A DNA stretch of 64,000 bases from Chryseobacterium gotjawalense (GTDB lineage: Bacteria; Bacteroidota; Bacteroidia; Flavobacteriales; Weeksellaceae): contig NZ_CP124855.1 in assembly GCF_030012525.1 (NCBI RefSeq), positions 248,001 through 312,000 of the forward strand, in the 5' to 3' direction. Both the position numbers and the translations under genes were made by a program. Numbering within the stretch: the stretch's first letter is position 1; each line of letters begins with the position of its first letter. Under the pieces are notes generated by a model that was given only the letters and a program-made list of their open reading frames with translations, was not told the origin of the DNA and made no database searches. Of the stretch, positions 25,255-33,788 are shown one piece after another.

Positions 25255-26436
25255 ATGAATGCAGCCAAAAACAATATCGGGTACAATAAAACCGCCCGAA
25301 GAAAAAAAACAGAAGCAACTTCACCGACAATTGGGAGAATTTGCAGATTGGATGAAACAGGAAAAAGACACTTCAGAAATCCAAAAAGACCAAAGGAAAT
25401 CAGTTCCGATAGCGCAACTTCCAATGGTTTTCTGAAAGTTATTTTTCTGCCAAAACTGAAAGAAGATGAAACTGCAACAACTCAACAAAATGGCAAAAAA
25501 ATTACCAAAACGGAAAGGGATTTTCACCAATCTCTTTCCCGATTGGCAAATCACTATGGAATAAACCCAATGCCGACAAAAGAGTTTGAATATCCTTGTA
25601 ATATTGCGCTTTCACTGTTTGATACTGAAAAACAATTGAAAAGCAAAATCAAAAATTGGGATAATATTCGATTAATTCAGAAAGAGAACAAAACCTATTT
25701 CATCAGTGAAGAAAGATGCAGTACAGCCTCAACCCTTTTTTACATTCCTGTCATTCCGCTTTATAATATGCTAAAAGATAAAAAAAGAAAAAAATCAGCT
25801 CAATTACTTTTGTCTGTTTGTTCTTATTTATACCGAAATGCTGATGTTCCTTACTACCGACAAGAAAATTCTTATCTGTATTGGAATTATGAAATGCTGA
25901 CTGATTGGCTTGACCAGGACGAAGAAATAGACCAAAATCATCTCTACAAGAAAGAACTTCAGCAAGCAGAAATTTTGGGTGATTTCATGGAACAGAAAAT
26001 TTCGCACCGAAAAAATTTAAAAATATTTGGGAAACGGCTTGAAAAATTTAAACCTAAAGACGATTTTGATGAAAAATGCTTTCAACTTTCAAAAAAGGTA
26101 TTTCAGCTTTATAACGATTACCCCGAAGAACGTTATTTCAGAAATGCTCATTTTAATAATGTTCCGAAACCGGAAAATAGGGAAGGAGAGGAAGATTATG
26201 ATGAAGAAACGGTTATTTCAATGGATAAATATATTTCTTTTTTTGCTGATGATAAAGGATGGGTTTATCAAAATCTTATCGACTGTGTAAATAATGAGTT
26301 CAACGAATATTCAGAATTGCAAGAACCAATGATTTTTAAAGCTTTTAACGGAAGTGATATTAGTGAAAATAATCTTGATTTTGAAAACCGTCTGTTTGAA
26401 ATTTTAATTCAACTTTCAACATTATTAGGAAGTTAA
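25255..26436 (+). CDS. PRTRC protein F-like; N-terminus uncertain
   Basis: The 393-residue frame is convincing from about residue 105 on (EFEYPCNIALSLFD, then STASTLFYIPVIPLYNMLKD and LLLSVCSYLYRNADVPYYRQ), matching the uncharacterised F-like PRTRC protein. The first 105 residues look unnatural (many AGA-Arg, Ser and Thr), while frame +2 over the same bases looks like a real short gene (25259-25435). The true start may be the ATG at 25570, a non-ATG codon before it, or a frameshift product. Confidence 0.6.
   Translation: MNAAKNNIGYNKTARRKKTEATSPTIGRICRLDETGKRHFRNPKRPKEISSDSATSNGFLKVIFLPKLKEDETATTQQNGKKITKTERDFHQSLSRLANHYGINPMPTKEFEYPCNIALSLFDTEKQLKSKIKNWDNIRLIQKENKTYFISEERCSTASTLFYIPVIPLYNMLKDKKRKKSAQLLLSVCSYLYRNADVPYYRQENSYLYWNYEMLTDWLDQDEEIDQNHLYKKELQQAEILGDFMEQKISHRKNLKIFGKRLEKFKPKDDFDEKCFQLSKKVFQLYNDYPEERYFRNAHFNNVPKPENREGEEDYDEETVISMDKYISFFADDKGWVYQNLIDCVNNEFNEYSELQEPMIFKAFNGSDISENNLDFENRLFEILIQLSTLLGS
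25259..25435 (+). CDS. Possible small gene overlapping the F-like N-terminus
   Basis: Starting 4 bases after the 25255 ATG in another frame, this gives 58 residues with natural composition: MQPKTISGTIKPPEEKKQKQ, then LGEFADWMKQEKDTSEIQKD and PIAQLPMVF. It lies between PRTRC C and the F-like gene. Either this is a separate small PRTRC-block gene, or it is the real N-terminus of the F-like protein after a frameshift. Confidence 0.5.
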   Translation: MQPKTISGTIKPPEEKKQKQLHRQLGEFADWMKQEKDTSEIQKDQRKSVPIAQLPMVF

Positions 26437-26495
26437 TTTAAAAAAAAAATGAATGTATGTCATTAAATAAAATCAAAAAAATAAAAATTAACGAT

Positions 26496-27236
26496 ATGAA
26501 AAATGATAAAACTGAAAATGAAATCATTGATATTACTAACAATTTTGGGACACTCTATCACCCAAAATCGGCATTGGTTTTTTATCAAACTGAAAGTCCC
26601 AATTCTGAAACTTATGTGGAATATTTTGACATGGATAAATGCGGAAGCCCAGTCAACGCGCATCCTTTGACTGTGAGAGAAGCACAAAGACTTTCTAAAA
26701 CTCTCAATATTCAGAATAAAAAGGATAAAGATTTTCTAAAACCGAAAGGCATTATTTCATCTAACATTTTGTTTATAGATTCTTTTGAAAATGGAAAAGT
26801 AATTTGGTTTACCAAAGAACAGGAAAGAGATCTGTTTTTTGTAAAAAACCTGAATATTCCCAACGGAAAAGCAAATGTTCCACCGTTGCTTTGGATTGCC
26901 AATAAGCAGAATTTAAAAATTTTCGCTTTGGAATGTGATGAACGTCCCGATGAAAATACGCCACTTTTCCACGCTCCATTTTTCAATGTGTATGAAAACG
27001 GAAATGTATGCATGGGAACAGTGAATGTGAAAATTAAAAACTCCGCTTCTTTAGAAGAATTTACCGAGAGTTGGGAGCATTATTTTTTCAATTCGTATTT
27101 CAGTCATTTATTACACCAAAATCCAATAAAAGGAAATTGTGTCAATCGTTGGAAAAAACAGATTGAAACAAAAGACCTTTTCCCGAAAGAAATTTTAGTA
27201 AAAAATAACAGAACATTAAAAGAATTATTGCAATGA
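26496..27236 (+). CDS. PRTRC system protein B
   Basis: From the ATG at 26496 (MKNDKTENEIIDITNNFGTL) the protein has 246 residues; an ATG at 26457 would add 13. YHPKSALVFYQ, LWIANKQNLKIFALECDERP and NTPLFHAPFFNVYENGNVCM then GTV are typical of the B family, which has an E2/UEV-like fold. It overlaps the ThiF gene by 4 bases (ATGA), so the two are translated together. Confidence 0.85.
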   Translation: MKNDKTENEIIDITNNFGTLYHPKSALVFYQTESPNSETYVEYFDMDKCGSPVNAHPLTVREAQRLSKTLNIQNKKDKDFLKPKGIISSNILFIDSFENGKVIWFTKEQERDLFFVKNLNIPNGKANVPPLLWIANKQNLKIFALECDERPDENTPLFHAPFFNVYENGNVCMGTVNVKIKNSASLEEFTESWEHYFFNSYFSHLLHQNPIKGNCVNRWKKQIETKDLFPKEILVKNNRTLKELLQ

Positions 27237-28042
27237 TACATTTAGAAAAACCGAAAGTTCATTTTACGAATAATGATTTGCTTAATCCTACCAATCCCGT
27301 AACGATAAATCTCATCGGAGCAGGTGGAACAGGTTCGCAGGTTCTGACAGCATTGGCAAGAATGAACCATGCTTTAACAGAACTGAATCACGCAGGATTA
27401 TCCGTGAGATTATGGGATGATGATTTGATAACCGAACCCAATTTGGGAAGACAATTATTTGCAGAAAGTGAGTTGGGATTGCATAAATCCGTTGTGCTAA
27501 TTAATAGAATTAATCGTTTTTTCGGAACAAATTGGAAAGCGGAAACCCGAAAATTTGAAAAAGATGATTTGGGAAGAATACAGAATAATATGCAGTCTGC
27601 AATTTATATTTCGTGTGTGGATATTGTAAAATCTCGTTTTGAAATTGCAGAAATTCTTAATGAATTAAAAGAGGGTAGGAGATTGTACAGAAATCAATGT
27701 AAATACTGGATGGATTTTGGGAATAGTCGATATTCGGGGCAGGTTCTGCTTTCAACAATCGGGAATATCAATCAACCCAATTCAGAGAAATATGAAACGG
27801 TTGCCAATCTTCCATTTGTAACCGAAGAATTTGGTGAACTTTTAAAACAATCCGAATTAGAGGACGATACGCCAAGTTGTAGTTTGGCAGAAGCATTGGA
27901 AAAACAGGATTTGTATATCAACTCAACATTGGCGCAAATGGGAAGTTCTTTACTATGGAATTTATTCCGCAACGGAATGACCGAAAACAGAGGCTTTTTC
28001 CTTAATCTGAAAAATTTTCAATCCAAACCGATTAAACTTTAA
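27233..28042 (+). CDS. PRTRC system ThiF-family protein
   Basis: The 269-residue protein has an E1-like Rossmann loop, INLIGAGGTGSQVLTAL (about 23-39), then LWDDDLITEPNLGRQLF (acidic and Arg-finger region) and ISCVDIVKSRFEI. Its pairing with the E2-like protein B and small protein C gives a ubiquitin-system-like trio, as noted for PRTRC operons in general. The substrate is unknown. Confidence 0.88.
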   Translation: MIHLEKPKVHFTNNDLLNPTNPVTINLIGAGGTGSQVLTALARMNHALTELNHAGLSVRLWDDDLITEPNLGRQLFAESELGLHKSVVLINRINRFFGTNWKAETRKFEKDDLGRIQNNMQSAIYISCVDIVKSRFEIAEILNELKEGRRLYRNQCKYWMDFGNSRYSGQVLLSTIGNINQPNSEKYETVANLPFVTEEFGELLKQSELEDDTPSCSLAEALEKQDLYINSTLAQMGSSLLWNLFRNGMTENRGFFLNLKNFQSKPIKL

Positions 28043-28060
28043 AAATCCGCCTGATGAAAA

Positions 28061-28180
28061 TCGGGGGGCAAAAATGCAATTTCTCCCTTTGGCCGAAAAC
28101 GCATTTTTGCAGAAATTGGAGCAACCACATTTCTAAAACATTCTAGGCTTTGGCTGATGATATTTTTGAAAAGAGGTTGC
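28061..28180. repeat. 120-bp structured repeat, copy 1
   Basis: Highly similar to 28914-29033. It contains GCAAAAATGC...GCATTTTTGC interleaved with AATTTCT...AGAAATT, a crossing (pseudoknot or alternative-fold) layout, then GCAACC...GGTTGC as an outer hairpin ending at 28180. The copies flank the frameshifted gene at 28225-28754. Confidence 0.75.
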
Positions 28181-28224
28181 GAGTTTATATTTTAAAACCT
28201 TGAATTTTAGTATTCAATGTATTA

Positions 28225-28482
28225 TTAATTCCAAAGAACTTTTATATCACGTAATTCAATATTTGATCTAATTCCTTCGATAGGACTTTTCTCAGATATC
28301 GAATTTGTTTCGAATCTGAAGAGTTTAATAAATAAAGGCTCGTCTTGTACATCTTTAAATGAGAACGTTAATTTAATTGGAACATTTAACGCTAACTCTG
28401 GATATGGTCTGCTGGATTTATATAAATCGATTTGATATTCATTTCCTTCAATATCTATTATAGAAGCGTCACCAATCGTCAT
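28225..28482 (-). pseudogene. 3' half of a frameshifted secreted-protein gene
   Basis: Eighty-five residues (IIDIEGNEYQIDLYKSSRPY and so on) with beta-rich character and no signal. The start ATG overlaps the stop of the 91-residue frame at 28479-28754 within AAAATGA. Adding one A there would join the frames as ...VEATRKMTIGDASII, a continuous beta-domain. It is therefore best read as the C-terminal half of one broken gene. Confidence 0.6.
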
Positions 28483-28754
28483 TTTCTTGTTGCTTCAACA
28501 AGGAATGTAATCGCAATGCTTTTTTCGACTTTATTCCCAACAACCTTTGTTATTCTGAATGAAGAGTTTTCCTTTTCAGTATCAAGAATTGACTTATTAA
28601 TATCAAGTGCTTTTCTAAGGTATTCATTTTCAGATGATAAAGTTTTGTTTGTCGATTGCAACGTTTCGTTTTCTTTCTTGAGAGATTCACAATTGGTTTG
28701 GCTGAATACAAACGATGCAAATGATATTGCCGATAAAAATAATAATTTTCTCAT
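28479..28754 (-). pseudogene. 5' half of a frameshifted secreted-protein gene
   Basis: Ninety-one residues with a signal peptide (MRKLLFLSAISFASFVFSQ), a coiled coil (CESLKKENETLQSTNKTLSS) and the start of a beta-domain (FRITKVVGNKVEKSIAITFL). The frame stops in an A-run where one missing base would explain the break. The intact protein would have about 176 residues. Ribosomal slippage at the A-run could still make some full-length product. Confidence 0.6.
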
Positions 28755-28913
28755 ATTGTTCTTTTAGAATTTATTGCGTTTAATTTATTGATAGTGGGTT
28801 CGAATATACCTTAGAAAATGCTTTTGAAGATAGACAAAATATTTTTTGAATTGTAAAAGTACAATTTTTGCGGTTGCACATGAAAAATACAATCAAAAAG
28901 CTAATATATCCAA

Positions 28914-29033
28914 TCGGGCTGCAAAAATGCAATTTCTCCCGTTGGTCGAAAACGCATTTTTACAGAAATTGATGCAACCACATTTCTAAAACATTTCTAT
29001 GCTATGGCTTTGATGTTTTTGAAAAGAGGTTGC
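28914..29033. repeat. 120-bp structured repeat, copy 2
   Basis: Second copy of 28061-28180, in the same orientation and with the same length, arms and GCAACC/GGTTGC outer hairpin. It occupies most of the gap 28755-29074, which holds no gene. Confidence 0.75.
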
Positions 29034-29074
29034 AATTTTTTATGATTTTTGTTAATTAGATGTGATGTACTTAT

Positions 29075-30400
29075 TTAAACTTGATACCCCAACAATTTTC
29101 TAATCTGATAAAAAAACCTTTCGATCAAACGCAAATCCTGAGTTACAATTTCGGCATTACCTTTGAGTTCTTTGTCGAACGGTAATTGCTTGTTGTACGA
29201 CGTTTTCAACCCTTTCGGAAGAACGACATCTACATAATAATTTCCTTTTTCATCGGGAGTTAATGAAATATTTTGAACCTTTCCTTCTACGATGCCAAAT
29301 TCTTGATAACGGAAATTGTCTAATTTTATTAAAACCTTTTGTCCTTGAGCAATTTTCCCAGAATTTGCTGATGGAACCAACATTCTTCCCACAACCGCTA
29401 CTTTATCTTTGGGCAAAATAGATAAAACGGCATCGCCGGATTTTATAAACTGATTTTCTCCCCAAAATTGCTGAAAGCTGGCAATCCCGTCTGTAGAAGA
29501 AATGAGTAAATAATTTTGCTCCCAATCTTTCAGTGATTTTCTCAACTGCTCAAATAATTGCAAAGTTTGCGAAGAATAAGTGATTTTGTCTTTTTCTGTA
29601 TTGATGGAAGCTCCACTTTTGGTTTTATTAAGGTTAGAAATTCCTTCTTCCATTTGGGATAAAGAAATATTAATATTTTCTAAATTCTGTTGTGCCTGAA
29701 GAAATTTTATCTTTTCATTTTCCAATTCCATCGCAGCAATGACTCCTTGATTAAACAATTCCTGCGAACGCTGATAATTTTTTTTACTCAATTCATATTT
29801 TGCAAGCTCTAGATTTTTTTGTTGTCTTAACGTAGAAATTCTTCCTCTATATTCAGAAATTCCTTGATTAGCGGCTAAATTTTCTGGCGCATAAGGTTGA
29901 AGTCGTGTAAATAATTTTTCGTCCCGAAAAGCTTTTGCAAAAGTATTGTAATCACTTTGTAATTCTCCTAATTTGAATCTTGAAGTTTCATTAATAGGAA
30001 ATGAGAAAATTTGATTGGGAGAAATAGAATCTACCAACTTTTTGAGTTTTAAAACATCCTGATAATTTGAAGTGGATTGCAAAACCATCAAAATCTCATT
30101 CTTTTTTACTTCTTGTTGATTTTTAATAAATATTTTTTCGATTTTAGAATTAATTCTTGCTTCTAATTTTTCTGGTGGATTCTGAGAGGTAACAATAATT
30201 GAAGCAGGAATAAATTCGGGGTATTTGATGAAATAACTCATTAAAATGATCATTCCCAAAATCACCAAAATAAGTGAATTTCCCCATCGAATCATCCAAT
30301 GTGGTGGTTGCGTGAGAATATCCTGAACGTTTTCTGAGCGGAGTTCTAAATTATCTAATAGGTCTTTTTTAGTTTCCAAGTTCCAATTGATTTTTAACAA
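29075..30400 (-). CDS. HlyD-family secretion protein (exporter adaptor)
   Basis: The 441-residue protein has one N-terminal membrane helix (about 38-60, MIRWGNSLILVILGMIILMS), a barrel-sandwich start (ARINSKIEKIFIKNQQEVKK), long coiled coils (about 150-290) and the matching barrel C-terminal half. It links the inner-membrane C39-ABC exporter to an outer-membrane channel. Its start overlaps the exporter gene by 32 bases. No TolC-like channel is in the window. Confidence 0.9.
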   Translation of the reverse strand: MLKINWNLETKKDLLDNLELRSENVQDILTQPPHWMIRWGNSLILVILGMIILMSYFIKYPEFIPASIIVTSQNPPEKLEARINSKIEKIFIKNQQEVKKNEILMVLQSTSNYQDVLKLKKLVDSISPNQIFSFPINETSRFKLGELQSDYNTFAKAFRDEKLFTRLQPYAPENLAANQGISEYRGRISTLRQQKNLELAKYELSKKNYQRSQELFNQGVIAAMELENEKIKFLQAQQNLENINISLSQMEEGISNLNKTKSGASINTEKDKITYSSQTLQLFEQLRKSLKDWEQNYLLISSTDGIASFQQFWGENQFIKSGDAVLSILPKDKVAVVGRMLVPSANSGKIAQGQKVLIKLDNFRYQEFGIVEGKVQNISLTPDEKGNYYVDVVLPKGLKTSYNKQLPFDKELKGNAEIVTQDLRLIERFFYQIRKLLGYQV

Positions 30401-32564
30401 GCCGGTAATATTCTCCTTTTTTTGCCACTAACTCTGAGTGATTGCCTTCTTCCACAACTTTTCCTCTATCCAACACTACTATTTTATCGGCATGTTTTAC
30501 GGTTGATAATCGGTGTGCAATTACAATAGCCGTTTTTCCTTTGAAAAATTGCTCTAAATTTTCCATAATTACCTTTTCATTATTGGCATCTAAAGCACTC
30601 GTCGCTTCATCGAAAAATATATATTCCGGAGATTTGTAAACTGCTCTTGCAATGAATAATCTTTGTCTTTGTCCACCGCTTACTCCAACTCCTTCATTGC
30701 CAATTTTTGTATTGTAACTTAATGGCAAACCTTCTACAAAATCTTTAATGTTGGCAATTTCAACCGCTTTTCGCAATTTACTTTTATCGATATAGTCTTC
30801 GCCAACGGCAATGTTTTGTGCAATCGTATCATTAAAAACATAACCTTCTTGCATAACCACTCCGCAATGATCTCGCCAAGTTCTAGGAGAAATATTTTTG
30901 AGTTTGGTATTTCCTAATTTTATTTCACCTTCGTTTGGTTCGTAAAATTTCATTAATAATTTTAGTAAGGTTGTTTTTCCGCTTCCGCTTGCTCCGACAA
31001 TGGCTGTAGTTTTTTGATAAGGAATACTCAGATTCAGATTTTCAAAAACAAAAGCATCTGAACCAACGTATCGAAAGGAGAGATTTTGTACTTCAATATC
31101 TTGTTGCGGAATTTCGGAAGTATATTGTTCATCAGCATTTTCTTCATCTTCTTTATCATGTATTTCACCTAATCTTTCCAAAGAAATTTTGGCATCCTGT
31201 GTTTGCTTAATAAAATCAATCAGCTGCATTAAAGGACTGTTCAACTGCCCAATAATGTATTGTACGGAAAGCATCATTCCCAAAGTAAGATTTCCTTCCA
31301 AAACCAATTTTGCGGAAAGAAAACTCACCAAAATATCTTTAATTTGGTTGATGAAATTTCCACCAACAGATTGCCATTGCTCTAATGAAAGGGATTTTAT
31401 TTGAATTTTAAATAATTTAACCTGCAAAAACTCCCAACCCCAACGTTTCTGTTTTTCGGCATTGTGCATTTTTATTTCCTGCATTCCATTAATCAATTCA
31501 ATGACTTTACTTTGTTCTTGGGAAACTTGGGAAAACCTTTTGTAGTCGAGTTCTTTTCTTTTTTTGAGAAAAAAAGTAATCCAAACAACATATAAAACCG
31601 CACCGATTAAGTAAACTAAAAATAATCTGTAATCATAAAACAGCAATACAATACTGAAAATAATCAAATTGACTAGCGAAAATAAAGTATTGAGTGAAGA
31701 ATTGGTTAAGAGTTGTTCAATCCTGTGATGGTCGTTAATACGCTGCATAATATCTCCCGTCATTCTGGTATCGAAGAAACTGATGGGAAGTTTCATCAGC
31801 TTGATAAAGAAATCGGAGATAATGGAGATATTGATTCTTGTAGAGAGATGGAGCAAAATCCAGCTTCGGATGACTTCGATGCCCATTCTTCCGAGAAAAA
31901 GCATTACTTGTGCGAGCAAAACCAAATAAATAAAATTCAAATCTTGGTTTTGAATTCCCACATCTACAATACTTTGAGTAAGGAACGGAAGTATCAGCGA
32001 CATTAAACTTCCTGCCAATAAACCGATTGCCAACTGAAAAACAAGAGATTTATATTTAAAAAGATATCTGGAAAGAAAAGAAAAACTGGCTTTGCTTTCC
32101 TGCTCATCAAATTCATTTTTGAAAAAAGAAGGAGTTGTTTCTAATAAAAGTGCAATTCCTTCTTCAGTATTTTCTGTTGCATTTTCGCCAATCCAAGATT
32201 TAATGAATTCTTCTTTTTCGTAGGTGATTAAGCCATAGCTTGGATCGGAAATATAAACTTTTTCTGTTTTATCAATTTTATATACTACAACAAAATGTTG
32301 CTTGTTCCAATGGACAATACAAGGAAGTGGAACCTCTTCTACCAAAGTGTTGAAATCTACCTGAACACCCAAACTTCGGAAACCCAAATTTTCTGCGGCA
32401 TCGCTTAAACCAAGTAAAGAACTTCCTTCTCTTGTGGTTTCTGAAAGGTTGCGGATTTGTTGTAATGGGATGGTTTTACCGTAAAATTTGCTTACTATTC
32501 GTAAACAAGTGGGACCACAGTCTTTGGCATCGGGCTGTTTGTAGAAAGGAAAATTTTTCTTCAT
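30369..32564 (-). CDS. C39 peptidase-containing ABC exporter
   Basis: The 731-residue protein has an N-terminal C39 double-glycine leader peptidase with Cys16 (DAKDCGPTC), His90 (WNKQHFVVV) and Asp107 (ISDPSYG). A six-helix membrane domain follows (about 165-440), then an ATPase with Walker A GASGSGKTT and signature VSGGQRQR. It should cleave GG/GA leaders and export the cores of the precursors in this island. It is the only intact C39 exporter here; at least five decayed 5' fragments of the same gene lie upstream. Confidence 0.95.
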   Translation of the reverse strand: MKKNFPFYKQPDAKDCGPTCLRIVSKFYGKTIPLQQIRNLSETTREGSSLLGLSDAAENLGFRSLGVQVDFNTLVEEVPLPCIVHWNKQHFVVVYKIDKTEKVYISDPSYGLITYEKEEFIKSWIGENATENTEEGIALLLETTPSFFKNEFDEQESKASFSFLSRYLFKYKSLVFQLAIGLLAGSLMSLILPFLTQSIVDVGIQNQDLNFIYLVLLAQVMLFLGRMGIEVIRSWILLHLSTRINISIISDFFIKLMKLPISFFDTRMTGDIMQRINDHHRIEQLLTNSSLNTLFSLVNLIIFSIVLLFYDYRLFLVYLIGAVLYVVWITFFLKKRKELDYKRFSQVSQEQSKVIELINGMQEIKMHNAEKQKRWGWEFLQVKLFKIQIKSLSLEQWQSVGGNFINQIKDILVSFLSAKLVLEGNLTLGMMLSVQYIIGQLNSPLMQLIDFIKQTQDAKISLERLGEIHDKEDEENADEQYTSEIPQQDIEVQNLSFRYVGSDAFVFENLNLSIPYQKTTAIVGASGSGKTTLLKLLMKFYEPNEGEIKLGNTKLKNISPRTWRDHCGVVMQEGYVFNDTIAQNIAVGEDYIDKSKLRKAVEIANIKDFVEGLPLSYNTKIGNEGVGVSGGQRQRLFIARAVYKSPEYIFFDEATSALDANNEKVIMENLEQFFKGKTAIVIAHRLSTVKHADKIVVLDRGKVVEEGNHSELVAKKGEYYRLVKNQLELGN

Positions 32565-33676
32565 TTATTTTTCACTAAATCCTCCATCTCATAAAAATTG
32601 ATGGCTTTTTCTTTTAAAGGATTTTTACTCCATTCTTCCCATTTACCTGTATATGGATCGTAGCCGCATTTTAAAGGTTTGGAAACATCTAATCCTTCTT
32701 CGTTTGTGTGTGTTCTTTCTGTGTAAGCACGACAATCTGTACAGATATAACGAAACTCACAATCTTTACAAACTTCTATTTCATCTTTTGTAACGTTCCA
32801 ATATTTTTTAAAATCTTTTTGATTGAGAGCTTCTTTTAAAGTGGTGTTTTTTATGTTGCCAAAACTTTGCGACATTGAGGGACAGTTTTTTATGTTGCCA
32901 TCAATATCTATTGCTATTTTTTTGTGAAGACAGGAGTTGTGGAAATTAGATTCAGTAAAGCACCTAATATCTGTTGAAAAATTAAATTCAGAAATATGAC
33001 CACAATTTTCTTTTGACAAATAATTGGAACTAAGCGAAATAACAGGGAAAGATTGACAGTTTATATTATTTAAATCATCTAAACCACATATATAAACATC
33101 CCTTATTCTTTTATATTTCACCGCTAAAATTGAAAAAAAATCATCAGAAAAATTGAAATTATTTAAAATTAGTCTTAAAGATCTTATTCCTGTGTTATTA
33201 AATAAAGAAAGAATATCATCAAATCTTTTTTCAAAAGAATCATTATGAAATCTCAATTCTACTGATTCACATCTTAGATTATCCAATTCATCAATTTTTT
33301 CAATCAAATGTCTTATTACGGTGACATTATTAACTTCTATAACCGAATTTGTAATTACACTTGGTGTATCAAAACTAATATCTAATAAAGGAAAACGTTT
33401 ATGCAATGAATCATCCATAAAAATAAACTCGTGTTCTACCAAAAAATCTATATATGAGTTAAAAATTTCGATTTCTGACTCGTCCGTATAATTTCCTTTT
33501 AGTTTTGTTAGATTACGTTCTTTGTCTAGATTAATTAATATGTCAAAAAGACTATTGGGAATAGGTTCCCAGTTTCGACGTTGTATATCACATATGATAC
33601 TTTGCTTTACACCTTTAATGGGGATGCAGCATGAATATAAATATAGAAAATTATTGATTCTCATTTGTAATTTCAA
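32561..33676 (-). CDS. gwsS: Grasp-with-spasm SPASM-domain peptide maturase, copy 1
   Basis: The 371-residue protein ends in a SPASM-like Cys region: NSCLHKKIAIDIDGNIKNCP, then EVCKDCEFRYICTDCRAYTE and KPLKCGYDPYTGKWEEWS. It has no radical-SAM CxxxCxxC motif, as known for GwsS. It pairs with the ATP-grasp GwsG in making cross-linked peptides. It overlaps the exporter by 4 bases (ATGA) and a small conserved ORF at its start. Confidence 0.88.
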   Translation of the reverse strand: MKLQMRINNFLYLYSCCIPIKGVKQSIICDIQRRNWEPIPNSLFDILINLDKERNLTKLKGNYTDESEIEIFNSYIDFLVEHEFIFMDDSLHKRFPLLDISFDTPSVITNSVIEVNNVTVIRHLIEKIDELDNLRCESVELRFHNDSFEKRFDDILSLFNNTGIRSLRLILNNFNFSDDFFSILAVKYKRIRDVYICGLDDLNNINCQSFPVISLSSNYLSKENCGHISEFNFSTDIRCFTESNFHNSCLHKKIAIDIDGNIKNCPSMSQSFGNIKNTTLKEALNQKDFKKYWNVTKDEIEVCKDCEFRYICTDCRAYTERTHTNEEGLDVSKPLKCGYDPYTGKWEEWSKNPLKEKAINFYEMEDLVKNK

Positions 33677-33788
33677 ATTTACTTATAGGTTTGTAAAAAA
33701 TCAGACTAAAAGTTTCTGCTGTTTTATGACGGTCTGACTTTATTATAAATGCTTTTCCTCCACTAATAGGTTTAAGATTTTCAAGCAT
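33651..33788 (-). CDS. Small conserved ORF between gwsG and gwsS, copy 1
   Basis: Forty-five residues (MLENLKPISGGKAFIIKSDR, then TAETFSLIFYKPI), starting 8 bases inside the end of gwsG and ending 26 bases inside gwsS. The same place in module 2 holds a 60-residue frame with shared features (LEILKP, then a K-C/S-N/D-K/R pattern and a TDF/ETF step), so this is probably a real accessory gene. No function is known; a leader-binding or scaffold role is a guess. Confidence 0.55.
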   Translation of the reverse strand: MLENLKPISGGKAFIIKSDRHKTAETFSLIFYKPISKFEITNENQ

